A stretch of DNA of 64,000 nt. It comes from Reyranella sp. (lineage in GTDB: Bacteria > Pseudomonadota > Alphaproteobacteria > Reyranellales > Reyranellaceae). Below the pieces are notes generated by a model. That model had not been told where the DNA came from. It did not search any database and was given only the letters and a program-made list of their open reading frames with translations. The DNA lies in the NCBI RefSeq assembly GCF_004297405.1, contig NZ_SCVC01000012.1, positions 62,001 to 126,000 of the forward strand. Direction: 5' to 3'. Numbering within the stretch: position 1 is the first letter of the stretch; every line of letters starts with the position of its first letter. Positions 53,267 to 62,195 of the stretch are shown in pieces. Position numbers and translations under genes: made by a program.

Positions 53267-54031
53267 TTAGAACGTGGCGCGGCCGCCGGAGATGTCGAAG
53301 GTGGCGCCCGTCGAAAAGCTGCAGGCCGGGGAGGCGAGCCACAACGCCATCTCGGCGATTTCGCGCGGCGCCACGAAACGGTTCATCGGTACATTGGCGA
53401 TCAGGCGGGCGCGATAGGCGTCGGTCAGTTCACCGAAGATCGCCGTCTCCGATGCCGACGGCGCGATGGCGTTGACCAGGACGCCACGGGTCGCGAGTTC
53501 CTTGCCCATCGACTTCGTGAGCCCGATCACCGCTGCCTTCGACGCGACATAGCCCGCGACGTACGGATTGCCGTCCTTGCCTGCAACCGAAGCGATGTTG
53601 ACGATGCGGCCATAGCCTGCCGCGACCATGTCCGGCACGGCCGCCTGACAGCAACGGAACGTGCCGTTGAGATTGACGTCGAGCACCCGCTGCCACGTTT
53701 CTTCTGGATAGTCGGCGAAGGCGGCACTCGGGCCCAGGATACCGGCGCTGCTGATCAGGATGGCCGGTGTGCCGAGCGCTTGCTTCGTTTCAATCCAGGC
53801 CGAGCGTACGGCCTTTGTATCGGTAACGTCCGCGACGATTGCGGCGGAGGTCGAGCCGATCTTCTCTCTGGCACGGTCTAGGCCGTCGGGATCGCGATCC
53901 CACAGGGCCACGCGCACACCTTCCTCGGTCAATCGCTCGGCGATGGCGAACCCCAGGCCCGACGCTGCGCCCGTGACGACAGCTACTTGCCCGGACAACG
54001 ACCGGGACGGAGCGAGAGCAGATGCGGTCAT
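53267..54031 (-). CDS. Short-chain dehydrogenase/reductase
   Basis: A 254-aa classical SDR. The coenzyme motif is TGAASGLG (residues 20-27), the structural motif ISSAG, and the catalytic Ser (NIASVAG) and Tyr-Lys (GYVASKAAV) are present. DRDPDG after the second strand has an acidic residue where NAD is usually preferred over NADP. The ATG at 54031 is 5 bp after the VOC gene. Last gene of the LacI-Bug-VOC-SDR operon; probably oxidises a hydroxy compound of that pathway. Specific substrate unknown. Confidence 0.9.
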   Translation of the reverse strand: MTASALAPSRSLSGQVAVVTGAASGLGFAIAERLTEEGVRVALWDRDPDGLDRAREKIGSTSAAIVADVTDTKAVRSAWIETKQALGTPAILISSAGILGPSAAFADYPEETWQRVLDVNLNGTFRCCQAAVPDMVAAGYGRIVNIASVAGKDGNPYVAGYVASKAAVIGLTKSMGKELATRGVLVNAIAPSASETAIFGELTDAYRARLIANVPMNRFVAPREIAEMALWLASPACSFSTGATFDISGGRATF

Positions 54032-54036
54032 GGCGA

Positions 54037-54558
54037 TCAAAGCCTGCGGATCGCGTTGCTGCCATCCCAGCTCTCGGCCTCGCGGGCGATCTTCTCGAAG
54101 AACTTGCCTTTGTTGCCCGATATCTCCGACAGCTCGATCACCGTCCCCGGATGGCCGGTGCTTTCGAAGTAGAGGAAGCGCCCGCGCGCGCCGATCTGGC
54201 CGCGATGGCCGATGCGCCAGCCCGCGGCGAGGCATTTGGCCAACGTACCGTCGAAGTCGGTGGTCCAGTAGGCGACATGCTGCAGGCCCTCGTGACCCGC
54301 CTGCAGGAAGTCGCGATACATTGACGGCGCGTCGTTGCGCTGCTGGATCAATTCGATCTGCAATGGCCCCGAGTTTGCGAGAGCAATCGAGATGTCGGGC
54401 TGTGAGGGCTGGCCCTTGTATTCGAAGGCTTCGATCGGCGGCTTCTCGATATAGAACCACGGACCGACGCCCATGGTCTCAGACCAGTATTTCATGGCCT
54501 TTTCGATGTCGCGGACGACATAGCCGTTCTGGCGGACAGGCCCGAGCAGCCGGCTCAT
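54037..54558 (-). CDS. VOC (glyoxalase/dioxygenase superfamily) protein
   Basis: A 173-aa VOC-fold metalloenzyme. The start MSRLLGPVRQNGYVVRDIEK and later GHEGLQHVAYWTTDFDGTLA and YFESTGHPGTVIELSEIS show the paired beta-alpha-beta repeats, with His and Glu residues (VAYW, HPGTVIE) where a metal would bind. Members include glyoxalases and ring-cleaving dioxygenases; this one cannot be assigned. Its ATG overlaps the stop of the Bug protein gene in ATGA (54555-54558), and SDR follows, so it is part of a small catabolic operon. Confidence 0.85.
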   Translation of the reverse strand: MSRLLGPVRQNGYVVRDIEKAMKYWSETMGVGPWFYIEKPPIEAFEYKGQPSQPDISIALANSGPLQIELIQQRNDAPSMYRDFLQAGHEGLQHVAYWTTDFDGTLAKCLAAGWRIGHRGQIGARGRFLYFESTGHPGTVIELSEISGNKGKFFEKIAREAESWDGSNAIRRL

Positions 54559-55529
54559 TGGCGGATCCCCGCGTCGCGCGCCAGCTTGGTGAGGGCGGCG
54601 ACATCGCGGCCGGTCTGCGCCTTGAGGTCGGCCGGGCTGATGGTCGAGGCCGTCATGCCGAACTCGGTCCAGCGTTCCTTGATGTCGGGCATTGCCAACA
54701 CCTTCATCAGTTCGGCGTGCAGGCGGTCGACGATCGGCTTGGGCGTCTTGGCCGGCACCATCAGGTCGTAACGCCACACGAAGTCGAACGGCACACCCTG
54801 CTCGGCATAGCCCGGCACGTCGGGGAAGTTGATGGAGCGGCGGGCGCAGGAGGCCACGACCTTCACCTTGCCCGACTTGGCCATCGGCACCACCGACTGC
54901 ACGTCGGCATAGCCCAGCTTGATGTGGCCTGCGGCGATGTCGTTCAGCACCAGCGCCGCGCCCTTGTAGGGCACGTGCGTCATCTGCACGCCGGTGGCGG
55001 CACGCACCATCTCGGCACACATGTGGCCGGTCGAGCCGTTGCCCCAGGTGCCGTAGTTCAGCTCGCCGGGCTTGGCCTTGGCCATGGCGATCACGTCGCG
55101 CAGATCCTTGGCCGGGAAGTCGGGGTGGGCGACCAGCACGACGGACGCGGAGCCGACATCGCCCAGATGTTCGAAGCCGTTCACTGGATCGTAGGGCAGG
55201 TCGGGCAGCACCGCCGGATTGACGACGACGGTGCTGGCCGAGCCCAGGACCAGTGTGTAGCCGTCGGGTGCCGACTTGGCCGCTGCCTCCATGGCGATGA
55301 CGCCCGAGGCGCCGGGCTTGTTGTCGACGATGATCGTCTGGCCGAGGGCAGTCCCGAGCTTTTCGGCCAGCGAGCGTGCCACCAGGTCGGTGCCGCCGCC
55401 CGCGGCGAAGGGCACGATCATCTTGATGGGCTTGGCGCTCGGCCAGTTGGCGTCGGCGCTTTGACCGAACGCCGGCACGGCAAAGCCCGCGGCCAGGGCA
55501 AACGCCATTGTTCTGCGGAGCATATTCAT
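54555..55529 (-). CDS. Bug-family tripartite-tricarboxylate-type substrate-binding protein
   Basis: A 324-aa periplasmic binding protein of the TctC/Bug family. The signal peptide ends near VPAFGQS; then KPIKMIVPFAAGGGTDLVAR, LGQTIIVDNKPGASGVIAME and DLPYDPVNGFEHLG are typical Bug segments. GAGGGGAAGGA precedes the ATG at 55529. No TctA/TctB membrane genes are nearby, as is common for orphan Bug proteins. It probably binds a carboxylate used by the VOC and SDR enzymes encoded downstream, under control of the LacI regulator upstream. Confidence 0.93.
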   Translation of the reverse strand: MNMLRRTMAFALAAGFAVPAFGQSADANWPSAKPIKMIVPFAAGGGTDLVARSLAEKLGTALGQTIIVDNKPGASGVIAMEAAAKSAPDGYTLVLGSASTVVVNPAVLPDLPYDPVNGFEHLGDVGSASVVLVAHPDFPAKDLRDVIAMAKAKPGELNYGTWGNGSTGHMCAEMVRAATGVQMTHVPYKGAALVLNDIAAGHIKLGYADVQSVVPMAKSGKVKVVASCARRSINFPDVPGYAEQGVPFDFVWRYDLMVPAKTPKPIVDRLHAELMKVLAMPDIKERWTEFGMTASTISPADLKAQTGRDVAALTKLARDAGIRQ

Positions 55530-55552
55530 CGTTTCCTTCCCCTCGGTGTATT

Positions 55553-56581
55553 TCAGCTTTTGGCAGGTGCGGCGCAGGACTCGCGCAGCACGAGATCGAC
55601 CGGCAGCAGCGCGCGTGCTGCGGCGCCTGCGTCGCCGCCACGCAGGCGTTGCAGCAGCAACTCGGCGGCGGCTCGGCCGACATCTTCCAGGCTCCAGCGC
55701 AGCGCCGTGATGGCGGGCGCATGGACGGCCGCGAGATCGGTATCGCCGACTGACAGGACGGAGAGATCGCGCGGCAGGGAGAGATTGAGGTCGCGGGCGG
55801 CCCGCAGTGCGCCCGCCAGTATGCGCGTGCCGAGGGCGATCAGGGCCGTTGGCCGATCGGCGGCACCCAACAGCGCCAGCGCATCGCCATGGGCGAAATC
55901 CATCGACGTTTCCTGCGCCGAGACGATCGCGCCTATGGGATCGAGTCCGGCCTCGGCGAAGGCAGCCTGAAAGCCCGCAATGCGTTCGCGGCCCGGCCGC
56001 ATCCGCGTGCCAGGGGTGAGCAGGGCAATACGGCGATGGCCAAGGCCGATCAGATATCGGGTCGCAGCCTGCGCGCCGCCGCGATGATCGACCAGCACCG
56101 CAGGCCAATCGTCACCGTCCGCATCTGGCACGTCGCGGTCGAGGATGACGACGGCCGCGCCGCCGGCAACGAGACCGCGCCAGGTTTCGTCGTTGGCATC
56201 GCTGCCAGGGGCGACGAGGACGCCATCGAGGCGGCGGCCGCGGAACTCTGCGGCGGCGGCGCGTTCACGCGCCGGCTCGTTGGCGGTATTGGCGACGACC
56301 AGCAGATAGCCGGCATCGCGCAACCGCGCCTCCGCTGCCTGGACGATGCTGGCGTAGAGCGGGTTGGCCACGTCGGACACCAGGCAGCCGATCATGCCGC
56401 TGGAGCGCGTCCGCAGGCTGCGGGCGAGGAAATCGGGTTCATAGCCGAGCTGTTCGGCAGCAGCCGTTACGTCGCGCGCAATGCGTGCGCTGACATGCTT
56501 GCCGCCGTTCAATGCCCGCGAGGCCGAGCCCAGGGAAACCCCGGCAGCCTGCGCCACGTCGCGGATCGTTATTCGACCCAT
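55553..56581 (-). CDS. LacI-family transcriptional regulator
   Basis: A 342-aa LacI/GalR-type repressor. The N-terminal helix-turn-helix begins MGRITIRDVAQAAGVSLGSA followed by SRALNG, and the hinge helix is in FLARSLRTRSS. A periplasmic-binding-protein-like effector domain (about residues 60-340) follows, ending in a dimer region. It is the first gene of its operon: Bug, VOC and SDR genes follow at short or overlapping spacing. Two palindromes containing GGAAACG...TTTCC (56584-56596 and 56649-56664) lie upstream of its start, so autoregulation is likely. The inducer is unknown, probably the Bug ligand or a product. Confidence 0.93.
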   Translation of the reverse strand: MGRITIRDVAQAAGVSLGSASRALNGGKHVSARIARDVTAAAEQLGYEPDFLARSLRTRSSGMIGCLVSDVANPLYASIVQAAEARLRDAGYLLVVANTANEPARERAAAAEFRGRRLDGVLVAPGSDANDETWRGLVAGGAAVVILDRDVPDADGDDWPAVLVDHRGGAQAATRYLIGLGHRRIALLTPGTRMRPGRERIAGFQAAFAEAGLDPIGAIVSAQETSMDFAHGDALALLGAADRPTALIALGTRILAGALRAARDLNLSLPRDLSVLSVGDTDLAAVHAPAITALRWSLEDVGRAAAELLLQRLRGGDAGAAARALLPVDLVLRESCAAPAKS

Positions 56582-56583
56582 CT

Positions 56584-56596
56584 GGAAACGATTTCC
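56584..56596 (-). promoter_or_regulatory. Secondary LacI-type operator overlapping the ribosome site
   Basis: GGAAA-CGA-TTTCC, three bases upstream of the LacI gene start, has the same arms as the main operator with one extra central base. It overlaps the presumed ribosome-binding region. Confidence 0.55.
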
Positions 56597-56648
56597 TACC
56601 CGTTCTTTAGATGAATATTGACCTCGACATCGGGAATGGCAAGAAAAA

Positions 56649-56664
56649 TTGGAAACGTTTCCAA
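56649..56664 (-). promoter_or_regulatory. LacI-type operator
   Basis: TTGGAAACGTTTCCAA is a perfect 16-bp palindrome with the central CG typical of LacI/GalR sites. It lies 67 bp upstream of the LacI gene start, in the gap after the desuccinylase gene. With the second site at 56584 it brackets the probable promoter. Confidence 0.82.
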
Positions 56665-56724
56665 AAATGAAAACGATCCCACCTAGCTGGAGGAGGGTGC
56701 CGCGCGGTTTCCGGAGGCGGCCGT

Positions 56725-57759
56725 TTAACCTGCGATATCCGTCGCGAGGTGGAAGAGGCAATCGCCGCGTTCGCAGCGCGCCGGCACGCGCTTGCAAAGT
56801 ACGAGGCCTGCGCGCTTGAATGGCACGATTTCGGGTTCACGCCATGGCGTATGGTGGAAGTGGATACGTGCGGCGGGTTGGCCTGCTTTCACCTCATCGC
56901 CCAGTTCGACCAGGGGCTCGAACAACCCGCCGTCGGTCGCGTAGACGTAATAGTCATCGCCGCCGATCTCGGTGAGCCGCGTGGCCGACGGCGCAGGGAC
57001 AGAGCCTTGCAGCAGGCCAACATGGGCCAGCACGCGCCGCATGCCGCTTTCGGCGACCTTGAGGGAACCCGGCGTCACCAGACCGCCGCCGCCCAGCTCC
57101 GTGCCCATCGCGATCACACCCGCGCGATACGCGGCCGAGGTGAAGGTGCGGCCACCGCCCTGGGGCGCGGCAGAGATGTAGCTCACCGGAGCCCCGAAGG
57201 CCTTCAGCAGGCCGGTGACCTTCTCCATGCGCACGGCATCCTGATGGCGCGGTGCCAGCGCGCTCGGGATGTAGGTGAGGGAGCTGCCGCCGGAGTGGAA
57301 GTCGAAGGCGTAATCGAAGCCCGGCAACAGGGCATGCTCGATCCAATAGGCGATCTGTTGCGTGATCGTGCCTTCGGCATCGCCGGGGAAGGAGCGGTTC
57401 AAGTTACCCTCGTCGATCGGCGAGGTGCGTCGGCCTTCCATCGCGGCAGGAAAGTTCGCGGAGGGCAGGATCACCAGCCGGCCCTTGATATCCTTGGGTT
57501 CGATGCTGCGGATCAGGTTGCCGAGTCCGATCTGGCCTTCCCATTCATCGCCGTGGTTGCCGGCCTGCATCAACACGTTCGGGCCGTCCCCGTTCTTGAT
57601 GCGCACGATGGGGATCGGAATCCAGCCATAGGCGGAACGATGCACCGAATGCGGCACGCGCACGAAGCCCGTGGCCTTTCCCTCTCCATTGAGGTCGATG
57701 TCGGCGGTTAGCCTGCTGAGCGCGGTGAATTCGGCAGATTTCAACGTTGCATCGGTCAT
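56725..57759 (-). CDS. Succinylglutamate desuccinylase/aspartoacylase-family deacylase
   Basis: A 344-aa zinc-dependent deacylase. The zinc site is in NVLMQAGNHGDEWEGQ (His and Glu of H-x-x-E) with a later His in FDFHSGG; SFPGDAEGTITQQIA and TELGGGGLVTPGSLK are other family stretches, and a C-terminal beta-rich part (FEPLVELGDEVKAGQPAARI) resembles a lipoyl-like domain seen in this group. Its ATG overlaps the permease stop as TGATG (57757-57761). It ends the second peptide-type importer operon, so it should deacylate an imported N-acyl compound. The exact substrate is not known. Confidence 0.88.
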   Translation of the reverse strand: MTDATLKSAEFTALSRLTADIDLNGEGKATGFVRVPHSVHRSAYGWIPIPIVRIKNGDGPNVLMQAGNHGDEWEGQIGLGNLIRSIEPKDIKGRLVILPSANFPAAMEGRRTSPIDEGNLNRSFPGDAEGTITQQIAYWIEHALLPGFDYAFDFHSGGSSLTYIPSALAPRHQDAVRMEKVTGLLKAFGAPVSYISAAPQGGGRTFTSAAYRAGVIAMGTELGGGGLVTPGSLKVAESGMRRVLAHVGLLQGSVPAPSATRLTEIGGDDYYVYATDGGLFEPLVELGDEVKAGQPAARIHFHHTPWREPEIVPFKRAGLVLCKRVPARCERGDCLFHLATDIAG

Positions 57760-58643
57760 CAGCGTCTCTCGCTTCGGGGATCGAGGGCATCCTGCAGACC
57801 GTCCCCCAGGAAATTGAAGGCGATCACGGTCAGGAAAATGAGAAGGCCGGGCCACAGCGCCAGCACCGGCGCTTCCTGTAAAAGTTCCTGCGCGCCGGTC
57901 AGCATGTTGCCCCAGCTCGCGGCCGGCGGCTGGATGCCGAGGCCGAGGAAGGACAGGGTCGATTCCAGCAGGATCAAGGTGCCCATCGAGATCGTCGTGG
58001 CGACGATCAGGGACCCCGCCGTGTTGGGCAGGATGTGGCGCAGCATGATTCGAACGGGTTGCGCGCCCAGTGCCTTCGCCGCCCGCGTGAAGTCGCGCGC
58101 CTTGAGAGACAGTGTCTCGGCGCGCACCAGCCGGGCGACCGTGGTCCAGCCGGTGAGCGCGATGATCACCACGATGCGATAGAGCGAGAAGGCTTCCGAT
58201 TGTGCCAGCTCGGCCGGCACGCCGAGCTTTCGCGGATCGACGGCGGCCACGACGATCAGCAGCGGCAGCAGCGGCAAGGCGATCACGCCGTCGGTGAAGC
58301 GCATCAGGAAGGCGTCGAGCCGACCGCCGAGGTAGCCGGCCGCCACGCCGATCAGGGCGCCGAGCAGGCCCGAGAGAAGGGCGCCCGCAAGGCCGACCAG
58401 CAGCGACACCCGGCCGCCATCGAGCAGGCGCTGGAAGAGATCGCGGCCGACATCGTCGGTGCCCAGCCAGTACGCGGCCGAGGGCGGCTCGAAACGGCGG
58501 AAGAGGTCGGTCTGCGTGGGATCGACGCCACGAAGCTCCGCGATCAACGGGGCGGCGAGCGACAGCACCATGATGACGATCAGGAAGATCAGCGAGGCGC
58601 GTGCCAGATGATGGCGCCGCAATCGGCTCCAGCCGCGGGTCAT
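57759..58643 (-). CDS. Peptide-type ABC transporter permease (DppC/OppC-like)
   Basis: A 294-aa inner-membrane permease. The N-terminal anchor helix ARASLIFLIVIMVLSLAA is followed by AAYWLGTDDVGRDLFQRLL, the coupling loop KARDFTRAAKALGAQPVRIM and STLSFLGLGIQPPAASWGNM. The ATG at 58643 overlaps the preceding permease stop (ATGA, 58640-58643). It works with the DppB-like permease and the SBP encoded upstream; ATPase genes are missing from this operon. Confidence 0.93.
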   Translation of the reverse strand: MTRGWSRLRRHHLARASLIFLIVIMVLSLAAPLIAELRGVDPTQTDLFRRFEPPSAAYWLGTDDVGRDLFQRLLDGGRVSLLVGLAGALLSGLLGALIGVAAGYLGGRLDAFLMRFTDGVIALPLLPLLIVVAAVDPRKLGVPAELAQSEAFSLYRIVVIIALTGWTTVARLVRAETLSLKARDFTRAAKALGAQPVRIMLRHILPNTAGSLIVATTISMGTLILLESTLSFLGLGIQPPAASWGNMLTGAQELLQEAPVLALWPGLLIFLTVIAFNFLGDGLQDALDPRSERR

Positions 58644-59620
58644 GGCTGGTCCGCCGCCAGCGAGACGCGCGGATCGACCCAGGCATAGCCGAGATCGGCC
58701 AGCAGATTGCCGGCGATGGTTGCCGCCGTCGCCAGCAGCAGGCCGACGAGGGCGAGGTTGTAGTCGTTTTCGAGGATGGCCTGATAGATCGCCTTGCCCA
58801 TGCCCGGCCAGGCGAACATGGTCTCGGTGATCACCGCGCCGGAGAAGAGCCCGCCGAACGACAGGGCCAGGATCGTGAGGACAGGGGCCAGCGCGTTGGC
58901 GAAGGCATGCCGCCACAGAACGGTCCGTTCCGGGGCGCCCTTGGCGCGTGCCGTGCGGACATAGTCCTGGCGCAGCGCTTCGATCATCGCGCCGCGCATG
59001 AAACGCGTGTACGGCCCGAGCTGGATCAGGGTCAGCGTCACCACCGGCAGCACGAGATGGCGAAGTTGCTCGGCAAGCGCGATGTTCCAGGGCGTGCCGG
59101 GCCGCGGATACGCCATGCCACCGGCTGGCAGCCAGCCCAGGAAGACCGCAAACAAGGTGATCAGCAGCAGCGCCAGCCAGAAAGGTGGCGTCGAGATACC
59201 GGCGAAGCAGAAGAGATTGATCAGGTAATCGGCGCGGCTGCGGGGATGGGCGGCGGCCCAGATGCCGAGGGGCAGGGCGATCGCCACCGACAGCACGAAG
59301 GCTGAACCCGCCAGAAGCAGGGTGTTGAGGAGGCGCGGCCAGAGGATGGTGAGCACCGGTTGGCCGAAGGAACGCGAGTAGCCGAAGTTGCCCTGCACCG
59401 CTTCGCCTGCCCAGGTGAGGTAGCGTTCGAGCAGCGGCTTATCGAGCCCGTAGGCGGCGCGCAGCCGGGCCGCGTCCTCGCTCCTCATGTTGGGGTCGCC
59501 CGAGATCATCAGATCGATCGGATCGCCCGGCATCAGCCCGATCAGCAGGAAGACAACCAGGCTCATCACGGCGAGCGTGATGATCGTCTGGACGGCTCGC
59601 GAAGCGAAGTAGCGGCTCAC
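58640..59620 (-). CDS. Peptide-type ABC transporter permease (DppB/OppB-like)
   Basis: A 326-aa inner-membrane permease. The GTG at 59620 is preferred: it forms a GTGA overlap with the SBP stop (59617-59620) and is preceded by GGGAAGG; a GTG at 59638 would add six residues. Family segments are SRYFASRAVQTIITLAVMSL, IGLMPGDPIDLM, the coupling loop RQDYVRTARAKGAPERTVLW and TETMFAWPGMGKAIYQAIL. Confidence 0.92.
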   Translation of the reverse strand: MSRYFASRAVQTIITLAVMSLVVFLLIGLMPGDPIDLMISGDPNMRSEDAARLRAAYGLDKPLLERYLTWAGEAVQGNFGYSRSFGQPVLTILWPRLLNTLLLAGSAFVLSVAIALPLGIWAAAHPRSRADYLINLFCFAGISTPPFWLALLLITLFAVFLGWLPAGGMAYPRPGTPWNIALAEQLRHLVLPVVTLTLIQLGPYTRFMRGAMIEALRQDYVRTARAKGAPERTVLWRHAFANALAPVLTILALSFGGLFSGAVITETMFAWPGMGKAIYQAILENDYNLALVGLLLATAATIAGNLLADLGYAWVDPRVSLAADQP

Positions 59621-61269
59621 TGGCCTTCCCACCGCCACTGCTCGATCCAGAGCGTCGAGCTGTTCAGTGTGCCGGTGGGAGTGACACCCTTTAGCGCCTT
59701 GGGGATCACGAAGGGATCGACGCGGAAGAATAGCGGCAGGGACGGCAGATCGTCGGCTGCGAGCTTCTGAATTTCGGCGAAGAAAGCGCGGCGCTTATCG
59801 ACGTCGAGTTCGCGTTCGGCATCGTCGAGCGCCTTGTCCATCTGCGGGTTGGCGTAGCCCGGATAGTTCTGGCCACTCCAGCCATTCTCGGCCGTGGGGA
59901 TCTCCTTGGAATGCAGGGTCGAGCGTGGCACGCCGCCGGGGCGCTGCACCCAGGCATACATGCCGAGCGCGTTGTAGTTCCTCCGGTTCATCACCTCGAA
60001 AAAGAGGCGCGGCGGGTCGGCCTTGATGCGGACCTCGATGCCGACCTGCCGGAGCTGGCTCTGGATGACCTGCGCCACGAGCTCGCGCACGCGATTGCCC
60101 GCGGTCGTTCCAAGCTCGATCGACAGCCGCTCACCCGCTGCGTTCTGGCGCACGTTGTTGCGGATGGTCGAGAAGCCTGCCTCGTCGAGCAGCTTCTTCG
60201 CGGCAGCCGGGTCATAGTTGTATTGCCGCGCCATCGGGCTGAACATCGGGTCGAGGTCGCTGATGCCGCCATGCGCGATCGGCTGCTTGCCGTCGAACAG
60301 CTTCTCCGAAATGGCCTTGCGATCGATGGCGAGCAGCATCGCCTGTCGCACGCGCTTGTCGGCCAGCAGCTTGTTGTCGAGGTTGACGTCGATGTGTTCC
60401 CAGATCAGTGCCGGCTTGTAGATGACGTTGTACTTGGCGCCGTGGCGCTTCTCGAAGGCGATCGCCTGATCGAGCGAGAGGCCAAGCTCGCCCAGCACAT
60501 AGTCGACGCCACCCGAGAGAAGATTGGCTTCCAGTGCCGCCGTGTTCTCGATGATCTTGACGACGATCCGTTTGAAATGCGGTTTCTCGCCCGTCCAGGT
60601 CGGGTTCTGCTCCAGGGTGACCCTGCTGCCGGGCACGATCTCGACGATGCGGTAGGGACCGAAGGCCAAGCCCGGATTGGTCGATTGCGTGTCGTAGGCG
60701 GTCTTGTTGCGGTACTCGGCCGGGTTCGCCTCGAAGATCGGCTTCTCGATGTGCGCCGGCAGCAGAAGCAACGCGCTGCTGTTGTAGTCGAAGGTCACTC
60801 GATCAATCGTCATGGTGAAACGGCGATCGTCTTTGACATCGAGCTTCAGGACCCGCTTGTAGCCCTCCGAGGAGGCGACGCCTGACAGCGGATGTTTGCC
60901 GACCTCGAGAGTGAAGGCGACGTCCTTGGTCGTCACCGGCACGCCGTCACCCCAGCGCAAGTCGCGCAGCTCGATGTCGATCTCCATGCCCTTCTTGCCG
61001 TCGGGCAGGTCGATCACCCGCGCCTTGCCATTCTCGACCGTCGGCAGCTCGGTGCAGGCAAGGCAGACGAGCTTCCAGTCCGCGTCGAAGGCCGTGAGCG
61101 GACGGGCCGTCATGTTGGCAATCAGCGATTTGGCCAGCATCGAGCTGATGACCGGATTCCAGGTCCCCGGCATCTGAGTCAGGGCCAGAACCAGCTCATC
61201 CTTGGCGTGAGCAGGAGCTGCGGCAAGGACGGCGAAAGCCAGGAGACTGGCAAGGAAACGGCGGATCAT
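59617..61269 (-). CDS. Peptide-type ABC transporter substrate-binding protein (SBP family 5)
   Basis: A 550-aa periplasmic binding protein. The signal peptide MIRRFLASLLAFAVLAAAPA ends near AHA; the mature start is KDELVLALTQMPGTWNPVIS. SBP_bac_5 features include DIELRDLRWGDGVPVTTKDV, KRVRQAMLLAIDRKAISEKL and AAAKKLLDEAGF. First gene of the operon with two permeases and a deacylase. No ATP-binding genes are adjacent. Ligand unknown; the deacylase suggests an N-acylated amino acid or similar. Confidence 0.92.
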   Translation of the reverse strand: MIRRFLASLLAFAVLAAAPAHAKDELVLALTQMPGTWNPVISSMLAKSLIANMTARPLTAFDADWKLVCLACTELPTVENGKARVIDLPDGKKGMEIDIELRDLRWGDGVPVTTKDVAFTLEVGKHPLSGVASSEGYKRVLKLDVKDDRRFTMTIDRVTFDYNSSALLLLPAHIEKPIFEANPAEYRNKTAYDTQSTNPGLAFGPYRIVEIVPGSRVTLEQNPTWTGEKPHFKRIVVKIIENTAALEANLLSGGVDYVLGELGLSLDQAIAFEKRHGAKYNVIYKPALIWEHIDVNLDNKLLADKRVRQAMLLAIDRKAISEKLFDGKQPIAHGGISDLDPMFSPMARQYNYDPAAAKKLLDEAGFSTIRNNVRQNAAGERLSIELGTTAGNRVRELVAQVIQSQLRQVGIEVRIKADPPRLFFEVMNRRNYNALGMYAWVQRPGGVPRSTLHSKEIPTAENGWSGQNYPGYANPQMDKALDDAERELDVDKRRAFFAEIQKLAADDLPSLPLFFRVDPFVIPKALKGVTPTGTLNSSTLWIEQWRWEGQ

Positions 61270-61311
61270 GTCCGCCGCACCGTAGCAAAAGAGTTTATCA
61301 GCGTCCCTTTT

Positions 61312-62094
61312 TCACCGTCCGAGTGTCGGACGTGGCGCGGGCGGGCGGCCGCCATGGCTGGCCGACCACTGCTCTGGCGCTTCGAGGAAGGCGCGGGTCT
61401 CGGTGAGGCCCTTCTCGTCGAAGTATTTGTGCTTCTGCGCGGCTTCCAGCGCGTCCCACCAGGTGGCAAGCGCATGCAGCTTCACGCCGGTGGAAGACAG
61501 CATCTCGATGCTCTGCGGAAATATGCCGTAGTGGAAGATCACGAAGCAGTCAGAGACCTTGGCCTCGGCTTTCCGAAGTGCCTCGATGAAGACCAGCTTG
61601 CTCCCGCCGTCGGTGGCGAGATCCTCGACCAGCAGGACACGCTTGCCCGGCTTCAGCTCGCCCTCGATCTGCGCCATGCGCCCAAAGCCCTTGGGCTGCT
61701 TGCGCACATAGATCATTGGCTTCTTAGCCAGTGCAGCCAGGAAGGCTGCGAAAGGGATGCCAGCGGTCTCACCGCCGGCCACCACGTCGATCTTGCTCCA
61801 GCCGATCGACTTTTCGATCGCCTTCAGCGCGTGCGTCATAATCTTGGCGCGGGCCTCCGGGAAGGAGATGATCTTGCGACAGTCGATGTAGACCGGGCTC
61901 GCCCGTCCTGACGTGAAGATGTACGGGTTGTCGGGTCGGCAGTGGATCGCCTCGATCTCCAGAAGGAGACGCGCGGTGTCCCGGGCTTCCGCCGTACCGC
62001 TGGTGCGGTCCGGAATAGCCTTACCGTTCAAGTCCTTGGCCGCCTTGTCCGCAGGTGCAGTTCCAGGCGATGATGCTTTCTTCTTCGTCGCCAT
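61312..62094 (-). CDS. pyrE: Orotate phosphoribosyltransferase
   Basis: A 260-aa PRTase that makes OMP from orotate and PRPP in pyrimidine synthesis. It shows NPYIFTSGRASPVYIDCRKI, KIDVVAGGETAGIPFAAFLA, MIYVRKQPKGFG and the PRPP loop RVLLVEDLATDGGSKL. The N-terminal about 35 residues (MATKKKASSPGTAPADKAAK) are a Lys/Ala-rich extension before the core and are probably disordered. The ATG at 62094 is chosen, although the frame is open to 62166. It lies 101 bp after the TRIC-type gene on the same strand. Confidence 0.93.
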   Translation of the reverse strand: MATKKKASSPGTAPADKAAKDLNGKAIPDRTSGTAEARDTARLLLEIEAIHCRPDNPYIFTSGRASPVYIDCRKIISFPEARAKIMTHALKAIEKSIGWSKIDVVAGGETAGIPFAAFLAALAKKPMIYVRKQPKGFGRMAQIEGELKPGKRVLLVEDLATDGGSKLVFIEALRKAEAKVSDCFVIFHYGIFPQSIEMLSSTGVKLHALATWWDALEAAQKHKYFDEKGLTETRAFLEAPEQWSASHGGRPPAPRPTLGR

Positions 62095-62195
62095 GCTGCT
62101 TTTCCCCCACGCCGCTTGCGACAAAATGACGGGCGGTTGTTTAGCGTCCCTCCACAAGACCGGCAAGGGCGCGGCGAAGATTCAGAGATCAGAAT

